Part shown: positions 1-4,563 of the stretch, piece by piece
How the letters are laid out: every line of letters begins with the position of its first letter
Numbering within the stretch: position 1 is the first letter of the stretch
The notes under the pieces: generated by a model
What the model was told of the DNA's origin: nothing
What the model saw: the letters and a program-made list of their open reading frames with translations, nothing else
Databases searched by the model: none
Position numbers and translations under genes: made by a program
Source: SHZI01 sp049290495
GTDB taxonomy: Bacteria; Pseudomonadota; Gammaproteobacteria; Steroidobacterales; GCA-2729495
Reading direction: 5' to 3'
Length of the DNA: 9,329 nucleotides
Assembly (NCBI GenBank): GCA_049290495.1
Contig: JBATNV010000222.1
Location: 1-9,329, forward strand

Positions 1-81
1 TCGCGGCTGAGGCCGCTCCTACCAGCCGCGATTCATCATCCGGCCACACCGTTTGGGATCGCGGCTGAAGCCGCTCCTACC
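1..81. repeat. Pair of REP-like palindromic elements
   Basis: Two 23-base copies, at 1-23 and 59-81, differ at a single base (G11 in the first, A69 in the second). Each contains a GCGGC / GCCGC hairpin (3-7 with 12-16, and 61-65 with 70-74) followed by the tail TCCTACC. The first copy is also followed by AGCCGCGA (24-31), which pairs with TCGCGGCT (1-8). This matches, from memory, the widespread gammaproteobacterial REP consensus mobilised by RAYT transposases in Xanthomonadales and Pseudomonas. The second copy ends one base before the stop codon of the minus-strand SDR gene, the usual 3'-end intergenic position, where it may protect or end that transcript. The array may continue left of the window. 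Confidence 0.8.
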
Positions 82-82
82 G

Positions 83-844
83 TTACAATCGCAGGGCGCC
101 GTCGATTTCGAAGCAGCGGCCTGACACGTAGTCATTCTGCAGGATGAATTCCACGGTCTGGGCGATTTCGTCTGGCTCACCCATGCGCTTCAGCGGAATA
201 CCTGAGGTCAATTTCTCACGTGCTTCGGGCTTCATGCCCGCGACCATTTCCGTATTGATGAAACCCGGTGCGATAGCTGCGGCGCGGATGCCGTAGCGGG
301 CGAGTTCCTTCGCCCAGGTGACGGTCATCGCGGCCACGCCGGCCTTGGCGGCCGTGTAGTTGCTCTGGCCGGCATTGCCGGCGCGCGAGATGCTCGAGAT
401 ATTGATGATCACGCCGGGATTGCCCTTGACGATCATGCGTTCAGCCGCCTCGCGGCCGCACAGGAACACGCCGGTGAGGTTCACGTCGATCACGGCCTGC
501 CACTGGGCGAGGCTCATCTTTGACTGCACCTGGCCGTCCTTGAACTTGATCAGCAGCGCATCGCGGGTGATGCCGGCGTTGTTGACCAGCGCGTGCACAG
601 CGCCGCAGCGGCTAACGATGTCGTCAAAGAGTGTGATCACATCGGCTTCTACCGCGACATTGGCGGCAAAGCACTCGACGCGGGCGCCGGCCTGTTTGCA
701 GGCTTCGGCGGTGGTAGCCAGGTCTTCGGCCTTCATGTCGACGAGCGCCAGCACCGGCTGATGCTGGGCCAGGCGCTTCGCCATGGCGGCGCCCAGTCCG
801 CGGGCGGCGCCCGTAATCACGATGGTCTTGTCCTTGAAATTCAT
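83..844 (-). CDS. Short-chain dehydrogenase/reductase, FabG-like
   Basis: A 253-residue classical SDR, full length for the family, likely a cytoplasmic NAD(P)H-dependent oxidoreductase acting on a 3-oxoacyl or other keto/hydroxy substrate. Visible motifs are the Rossmann TGAARGLG (11-18), NNAG (88-91), N122, S151 in the NISS motif, and YTAAK with Y163 and K167, giving the complete N-S-Y-K tetrad. The proline-glycine motif APGFINTEM follows the active site. Asp36 at the end of strand beta-2 suggests NAD(H) preference rather than the NADP(H) usual for true FabG; Asn62 stands where Asp is more common. The start at 844 was chosen because the Rossmann strand begins just after it and GGGAG lies 7 bases upstream; the frame stays open far upstream but that part resembles nothing. 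It is divergent from the hydrolase at 965 and lies outside any fatty-acid gene cluster, so a housekeeping FabG role is unlikely. Substrate unknown. Confidence 0.9.
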   Translation of the reverse strand: MNFKDKTIVITGAARGLGAAMAKRLAQHQPVLALVDMKAEDLATTAEACKQAGARVECFAANVAVEADVITLFDDIVSRCGAVHALVNNAGITRDALLIKFKDGQVQSKMSLAQWQAVIDVNLTGVFLCGREAAERMIVKGNPGVIINISSISRAGNAGQSNYTAAKAGVAAMTVTWAKELARYGIRAAAIAPGFINTEMVAGMKPEAREKLTSGIPLKRMGEPDEIAQTVEFILQNDYVSGRCFEIDGALRL

Positions 845-964
845 CAGCCACTCCCGGCCTGCTTTTGAAGGCAGACATCCTACGGAATTTTTTGTGCACC
901 GCAAGATCCGGGAATGCACGGCCTTGTGCGAAACTGCGCCAGCCAACAAATACGGAGTGAGCAG

Positions 965-1825
965 ATGCCGCGCATCAGGAAGGGCTACGCCGAGGGCCGC
1001 TGGGGCCAGATCCACTATATGGAGTGCGGCGGCCACGAGGGCAGCACCGGGCACGGCCAGGAGCAAAGCCCTGAACACGGCACTGGGCACGGCGAGCCTG
1101 AGCCCTTGCTGCTGCTGCACCAGTCGCCGACCGACAGTGTGCAGTTTGCCCGCGTGATGCGGCCCCTGGCTGTACGGGGCATCCGTGCCATCGCTATCGA
1201 TCTGCCCGGTTTTGGCGGTTCTGATACGCCTTCCGCGCCACCGACCGTGGCCGACTATGCGCATATCATCCCGGCAGTCCTCGACCAGCTCGGTGTCGCC
1301 AGCGCCAGCGTGCTGGGCCATCACACCGGTGCCATTATCGTGACGGAAGCGGCGCTGCAGTTCCCCGGCCGCGTCAAAAAAGTGGTGCTGAACGGGCCGC
1401 TGCCGATGAGCGACGAGGAGCGGGCCATGTGGCGGCAGATGCTGGCACGCGAAAAGGACTGGAACCTGCACTGGGACGGCAGCCATCTCACCGAGCTGTG
1501 GAATTTCCGCTTCGGTGCGCAACCGGAATGGACCGACCTGGAAGCCTTTCACGCCAACTTCATCCACGGCCTGCTGGCCGGCCGGCACGTGTGGTACGCG
1601 CACGATGCAGTCATGAGCTACAAGCACGAAGAAGCCATGCAGCGCCTGCAGCAGCCTTGTCTGATCCTCGCCAATACGGGTGATGCGATCTACAGCTACT
1701 CGCAGCGGGCACAGCAGCTTTATCCGCATTTTGCCTATGCCGAGTTGCAAGGCGGCACCATCGATATCATCGATGAGCAGCCGGGGGCATGGAGCGAGAT
1801 CGTCGCAAACTTCGTGAAGGCCTGA
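965..1825 (+). CDS. Alpha/beta-hydrolase-fold protein, non-Ser nucleophile elbow
   Basis: A 286-residue single-domain alpha/beta-hydrolase fold protein (MhpC-like superfamily). Seen in order: oxyanion-loop sequence LLLLHQSPTDS (48-58), strand/loop AIDLPGFGGSD (77-87), nucleophile elbow LGHHTGA (117-123), and the acid loop ANTGDAIYSYS with Asp240. The elbow pattern G-x-Nuc-x-G has His120 at the nucleophile position, and the usual catalytic His site near the C terminus reads GGTIDII, with Thr265. I recall a subfamily sharing GHHTGA and HQ(S/T)P motifs, so this looks like a family trait and not decay, but its reaction is unknown to me. A Gly/His-rich insertion spans about residues 22-47. The ATG at 965 was preferred over an in-frame ATG at 914 because GGAGTGAG (954-961) precedes it closely and homology-like sequence starts there. 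No signal peptide, so probably cytoplasmic. Hydrolase activity should not be assumed. Confidence 0.85.
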   Translation: MPRIRKGYAEGRWGQIHYMECGGHEGSTGHGQEQSPEHGTGHGEPEPLLLLHQSPTDSVQFARVMRPLAVRGIRAIAIDLPGFGGSDTPSAPPTVADYAHIIPAVLDQLGVASASVLGHHTGAIIVTEAALQFPGRVKKVVLNGPLPMSDEERAMWRQMLAREKDWNLHWDGSHLTELWNFRFGAQPEWTDLEAFHANFIHGLLAGRHVWYAHDAVMSYKHEEAMQRLQQPCLILANTGDAIYSYSQRAQQLYPHFAYAELQGGTIDIIDEQPGAWSEIVANFVKA

Positions 1826-1878
1826 AGTTGGTGATGGATCTTCAGGATGCTGCGAGTGCTCAGATCTGAGCAGATCTG
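1821..1878 (+). other. Inverted repeats after the hydrolase gene
   Basis: CCTGAAG (1821-1827, containing the hydrolase stop) is the exact complement of CTTCAGG (1840-1846), giving a 7-bp stem with a 12-base loop. It is followed by a perfect 14-base palindrome, GCTCAGATCTGAGC (1858-1871), overlapping a second CAGATCTG (1871-1878). Neither is followed by a T-run, so this is at best a weak or Rho-assisted 3' end for the hydrolase transcript. Confidence 0.4.
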
Positions 1879-1903
1879 CCCGGAACCATCAGTCGAATGC
1901 ATT

Positions 1904-1980
1904 AACGATCGTTCAGAAAGTTTTTTTATTATGTCACCTAGGGGTATTCACTTAGGTGTCTGTTCCTGTACATTCCGTAA
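1904..1980 (+). promoter_or_regulatory. Probable promoter region of the PEP-CTERM gene
   Basis: This AT-richer stretch lies just upstream of the aptamer. It holds a palindrome AACGATCGTT (1904-1913), a T7 run (1921-1927), and an inverted repeat CACCTA (1935-1940) / TAGGTG (1953-1958). A weak sigma70-like pair TTCACT (1947-1952) and TACATT (1969-1974), 16 bases apart and four of six matches each, would start RNA at about 1981, right before the aptamer's P1 helix. No sigma54 GG-N10-GC signature was found, although sigma54 control by PrsK/PrsR is known for some PEP-CTERM genes. The inverted repeat overlaps the proposed -35 and could be an operator. The placement is more convincing than the motif scores. 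Confidence 0.35.
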
Positions 1981-1984
1981 CCAA

Positions 1985-2103
1985 GAAGGTCCAAGCCAAA
2001 CCGGGCGTGAGTCCGGGGCGGAAAGCCGCGAGTCTTGCTCTCCGTACCAACCAAGAAATTGGTGCGAGAGTGGTAATAGGGGAAGACAGTCGGGCCGCCC
2101 TTC
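1985..2103 (+). ncRNA. c-di-GMP-I (GEMM) riboswitch aptamer candidate
   Basis: The 5' UTR folds by hand into the three-helix GEMM-I plan. P1 pairs GAAGG (1985-1989) with CCTTC (2099-2103). P2 is CCGGGC (2001-2006) / GTCCGG (2011-2016) capped by the GNRA tetraloop GTGA. It is preceded by GCCAAA (1995-2000) and followed by GGCGGAAAGCC (2017-2027), matching the length and pattern of the Vc2 segment GACGCAAAGCC; the G-C pair at Vc2 21/46 appears swapped to C1996-G2021, a compensatory change. P3 pairs GCC (2025-2027) with GGC (2093-2095), CG with CG, and GTCTT (2032-2036) with AAGAC (2083-2087). It extends through CTCTC (2038-2042) / GAGAG (2066-2070) to a GAAA-capped stem (2050-2063). In my alignment G1995, A2022 and C2099 fall at the Vc2 ligand-contact positions G20, A47 and C92. 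It would make expression of the downstream sorted protein respond to c-di-GMP (or 3',3'-cGAMP in the related subclass). Direction of control cannot be read from sequence. Confidence 0.75.
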
Positions 2104-2146
2104 GAAAACACAAGCAATAGTCTTGTAATTCGAAACCTCTGGAGGA
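2101..2146 (+). promoter_or_regulatory. Expression-platform hairpin and Shine-Dalgarno
   Basis: TTCGAA (2101-2106) pairs with TTCGAA (2129-2134), and within it ACAAG (2110-2114) pairs with CTTGT (2122-2126), forming a two-part hairpin. Its first three bases (2101-2103) also belong to the 3' strand of aptamer helix P1, so P1 and the base of the hairpin are mutually exclusive. A strong Shine-Dalgarno GGAGGA (2141-2146) follows 7 bases later and sits 8 bases before the ATG at 2155. There is no T-run after the hairpin, so translation or RNA-stability control is more likely than intrinsic termination. Confidence 0.5.
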
Positions 2147-2154
2147 ATTCTAGA

Positions 2155-2793
2155 ATGAAGAAAGTATTAGCAGCAATTGCCCTGATCGGCGCAGTCGGCG
2201 TCGCCCAGGCAGCCCCGGCCACGCTGACCAGCGTGACCAGCTACAGCAAGAACGGCACCAGCGCTTGGCTAATTGGCGCCAGCACCGCAACTTGGGACGT
2301 TAACACTGTTACCGGCGTTGCTACCCAGACCGGCGGCACGTACTCAGGAGAAGTCAGGCTTGGGCCTCCTACACTGCTGTTCAGGCACACCATGGTTGAC
2401 GGTGTCCTTAGCTCCGGTGCGGCAACGGCTACTGACTGGAAGTGTGTTGAAGGCAACGCGCCTTTCGGTGCACACCTCTGCGGTAATTACTCCTACGGCC
2501 CGAACTTTTTTAACGAGACCGTCTATACCCCGACGGCGACCGGCGGCACCGTTGGCCCCTTTGGTGGCGACGACTATTATATAGGCCCGCCGCAGACGCT
2601 GGCTAATTCGTACAGCGGCCTGACCCTGAGTGACCTCGGTAGCGGCAACTGGATGCTGAGCAACGCTGTTCCTGGCGTCAGTGGCTATGACTTCGTCTTC
2701 AACGTCGCCGTCGTTCCGGTCCCGGCAGCCGTCTGGCTGTTTGGTTCGGCTCTCGGCCTGATGGGCGTAATGCGTCGCCGTTCCGCTGCCTGA
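2155..2793 (+). CDS. VPVPA-type PEP-CTERM secreted protein (exosortase substrate)
   Basis: A 212-residue exported protein with both ends of an exosortase substrate. The N terminus is a Sec signal peptide: KK, a hydrophobic core, and AQA before Ala20 as the likely cleavage site. The C terminus has the sorting signal VPVPA (187-191), a hydrophobic span (about 192-206) and a basic RRR (207-209) tail, the tripartite PEP-CTERM layout, here in the VPLPA-like form associated with XrtD-type exosortases. The mature part (20-186) is low in charge and rich in Gly, Ser, Thr and Asn, as usual for this class, and has only two Cys (C97, C109) that could form a disulfide. I recognise no domain between the two signals. 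The start is fixed by the strong GGAGGA at 2141. The gene sits behind the riboswitch, ahead of a strong terminator, and immediately before two exosortase genes, so it is probably their dedicated or most abundant substrate, processed at the inner membrane and released to the surface or matrix. Confidence 0.88.
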   Translation: MKKVLAAIALIGAVGVAQAAPATLTSVTSYSKNGTSAWLIGASTATWDVNTVTGVATQTGGTYSGEVRLGPPTLLFRHTMVDGVLSSGAATATDWKCVEGNAPFGAHLCGNYSYGPNFFNETVYTPTATGGTVGPFGGDDYYIGPPQTLANSYSGLTLSDLGSGNWMLSNAVPGVSGYDFVFNVAVVPVPAAVWLFGSALGLMGVMRRRSAA

Positions 2794-2835
2794 TCAGCTA
2801 CTGATCAAGCTACGGCGGTTTCAATAGAAACCGGG

Positions 2836-2862
2836 AAAACCCCGCCCAGTGCGGGGTTTTTC
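2836..2862 (+). terminator. Intrinsic terminator after the PEP-CTERM gene
   Basis: AAAACCCCGC (2836-2845), a five-base loop CCAGT, and GCGGGGTTTT (2851-2860) form a perfect 10-bp stem running into a T-tract (2857-2861, then CTTTT). A smaller hairpin GGTTTC / GAAACC (2817-2822 with 2827-2832) precedes it, and TGATCA occurs twice at 2791-2796 and 2802-2807. The leading A-run means the element could also act for minus-strand transcripts, but no gene lies there. It separates the substrate gene from the exosortase run. Confidence 0.9.
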
Positions 2863-2890
2863 TTTTGGGTCTCTGCTAGATTCCCGAGCC

Positions 2891-4510
2891 ATGACGACAG
2901 TCACAGGCCGGGCTGCACCGGCGACCGGCATACCCTTGGTTCCCGTACTGCTGGCCGTAGCGCTGTGCAGCCTGGTGCTGCTGTTTCGTGACAGCCTCGG
3001 GCTGATGGTCGGCAGCTGGTGGTCGTTGAAGCATAGCCACGGCTTCCTGATTCCCTGGCTGGTGATCGCCCTGCTGGTTGTGCGTTCGGGCGCAGGTCTC
3101 GACGCTCGCCCCAGTGCCGATATGGGCGCATGGATCGGTCTGCTGCTGCTATTCGCCAGTGCGGCCCTGCTCGTCTTCGGTGAGCTGGCTGCCGTCTATA
3201 CCCTCAGCCAGTTTGGCTTTGTCGTCGCACTGTGGGGGCTTTTGCTGTCGGCGACGGGTTTTCGCTATCTGCGCCTGCTGTGGCTACCGCTCTTGTGCCT
3301 GTTGTTCATGGTGCCCTTGCCACAGTTCCTGTCCAATAACCTGATCGCCTTGCTGCAACTGCTGGCGGCGCAACTCGGTACCTTGCTGATCCGTACGGCC
3401 GGCTTCGCCGTGGTGCTTGAAGGCAATCTCGTCGATGTGGGCGTGTATCGGATTCCGGTGGTCGAGGCCTGCAGCAGCGTACTGATCTTTCTGGCCCTGC
3501 TGAGCATCGCCTTTCCGGCAGCTGTCCTCTATCGCGGTCGCTGGTGGTGGCGACTCTTGCTGCTGTCATTGGCGCTGCTGATTCCGGTACTGGCCGGCAG
3601 CTTGCGTATTGCGACCACTGGCCTGCTGGCGCGCTATCGTGGCGTAGCGGCGGCTGATGGCTTTCTGCAGGCGACTGGTGGAGCGCCGCTCTATCTCACT
3701 TGTATCGCCCTGCTGTTGCTGCTGATCTGGTGGCTGGGACGCCGCCTCAAGCAGACCGTTGCCAGCGCATATGGTTTGGCGCTACCGGTACAGTCATCGG
3801 GACAGATTCTCTGGTTTGCCCAACCGGGCGCTCCGCTGTGGGCAGCCCTGATCCTGGTAGCCGGTATGACCTTGGTGTCGGGCCTCGTTACCCGGCCAGA
3901 ATTGAAGTTGCCTGAACGGCAGCGCTTTGCGTTTTTCCCCCGGCAGCTTGGCGACTGGGAAGGACGTACGGCTGCTGTGGATCCGGCGGCGCTGGCATCA
4001 CTGAAACTCGCTGATCACCTGAGCCTGGTGTACCAGCGGTCCGCAGACCCGATGCCGGTGTCGCTGTGGGTGGCGTGGTACGACGTCCAGGTGTATGGCG
4101 CTTCCATACACTCGCCGATGGCCTGCCTGCCTGGCGCGGGCTGGCGTATTGAGACCTTGAGCACTTACAGCGTACCGGTTGCCACCAGGGGCGATACGCT
4201 ATTGCGCGTGAACCGGGCGATCATCGCCCTTGGCACCGAGCGTCAGCTCGTCTACTACTGGTTTGCACAGCGCGGCCGCGAGTTGACCAATGAATACCTG
4301 CTGAAGTGGTACATCTTCCAGGATGGATTGCTGATGCAACGTAGCGACGGTGCGCTGATTCGCCTGAGTACACCCCTCCCGGATGTAGCTGACATATCAG
4401 AAGCAGATGCGCGCCTGACCGCCCTGGTGCAGGCCATCACGCCCGTGCTCGGGGATTATGTGCCTGGTGCTGAAGCCCGCCCGCGAAGCCGCTTGCTGAA
4501 CAAGCCGTAA
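2891..4510 (+). CDS. xrtD: Exosortase-EpsI fusion, XrtD-type, copy 1
   Basis: A 539-residue inner-membrane protein. The N-terminal part (about 15-300) is a multi-pass exosortase: HSHGFLIP near residue 50, then the family core with EACSS (Cys194), YRGRWWW (Arg215/Arg217) and GSLRI (Arg239), which carry the proposed Cys-Arg-Arg active site of a cysteine transpeptidase-like sorting enzyme. The C-terminal part (about 340-525) is an EpsI domain outside the membrane: LGDWEGR (353-359), HSPMACLPGAGW (407-418), and the VYYWFAQRGRE and RSDGAL motifs. This fusion is, from memory, the architecture of the VPLPA-specific exosortase XrtD. Compared with copy 2 at 7071, EACSG has become EACSS and NSLRI has become GSLRI, while Cys and the Args remain. 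The ATG at 2891 was chosen because an earlier in-frame ATG (2849) lies inside the terminator loop; no good ribosome-binding site is visible, so the start is uncertain. Likely cleaves the VPVPA signal of the preceding gene's product. Confidence 0.88.
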   Translation: MTTVTGRAAPATGIPLVPVLLAVALCSLVLLFRDSLGLMVGSWWSLKHSHGFLIPWLVIALLVVRSGAGLDARPSADMGAWIGLLLLFASAALLVFGELAAVYTLSQFGFVVALWGLLLSATGFRYLRLLWLPLLCLLFMVPLPQFLSNNLIALLQLLAAQLGTLLIRTAGFAVVLEGNLVDVGVYRIPVVEACSSVLIFLALLSIAFPAAVLYRGRWWWRLLLLSLALLIPVLAGSLRIATTGLLARYRGVAAADGFLQATGGAPLYLTCIALLLLLIWWLGRRLKQTVASAYGLALPVQSSGQILWFAQPGAPLWAALILVAGMTLVSGLVTRPELKLPERQRFAFFPRQLGDWEGRTAAVDPAALASLKLADHLSLVYQRSADPMPVSLWVAWYDVQVYGASIHSPMACLPGAGWRIETLSTYSVPVATRGDTLLRVNRAIIALGTERQLVYYWFAQRGRELTNEYLLKWYIFQDGLLMQRSDGALIRLSTPLPDVADISEADARLTALVQAITPVLGDYVPGAEARPRSRLLNKP

Positions 4511-4563
4511 CATCACCGCGCTGCCAGACCCGGCAGAATGCCTTGCCCCTGCAGGAGAAGACT

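Noticed and set aside
845..964. Divergent promoter elements between the SDR and the hydrolase, including a GTGCA/TGCAC inverted repeat near 894-920
   Set aside because: Only poor -35/-10 matches and a short repeat; promoters must exist here but no site can be supported.
845..1750. Open minus-strand extension of the SDR frame upstream of 844
   Set aside because: It would overlap the whole well-supported hydrolase gene in antisense, resembles no family, and the SDR domain plus a Shine-Dalgarno start at 844.
1847..2128. Open plus-strand frame of 93 codons
   Set aside because: It covers the promoter and riboswitch leader, has no recognisable protein signature and no good start; the base pairing explains the sequence better.
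2141..2157. GGAGG-GAATTC-TCTAGA-ATG looks like a cloning-vector junction (overlapping EcoRI and XbaI sites)
   Set aside because: Flanks are continuous with the native leader and gene, with no vector sequence or tag; six-base sites occur by chance.
1938..2222. Open minus-strand frame across the leader and PEP-CTERM start
   Set aside because: Antisense to the structured leader and the signal-peptide codons, no recognisable domain or ribosome-binding site.
2849..2890. Earlier in-frame ATG for the first exosortase
   Set aside because: It lies within the loop of the intrinsic terminator and would add residues unlike an exosortase N terminus; ATG 2891 is preferred.
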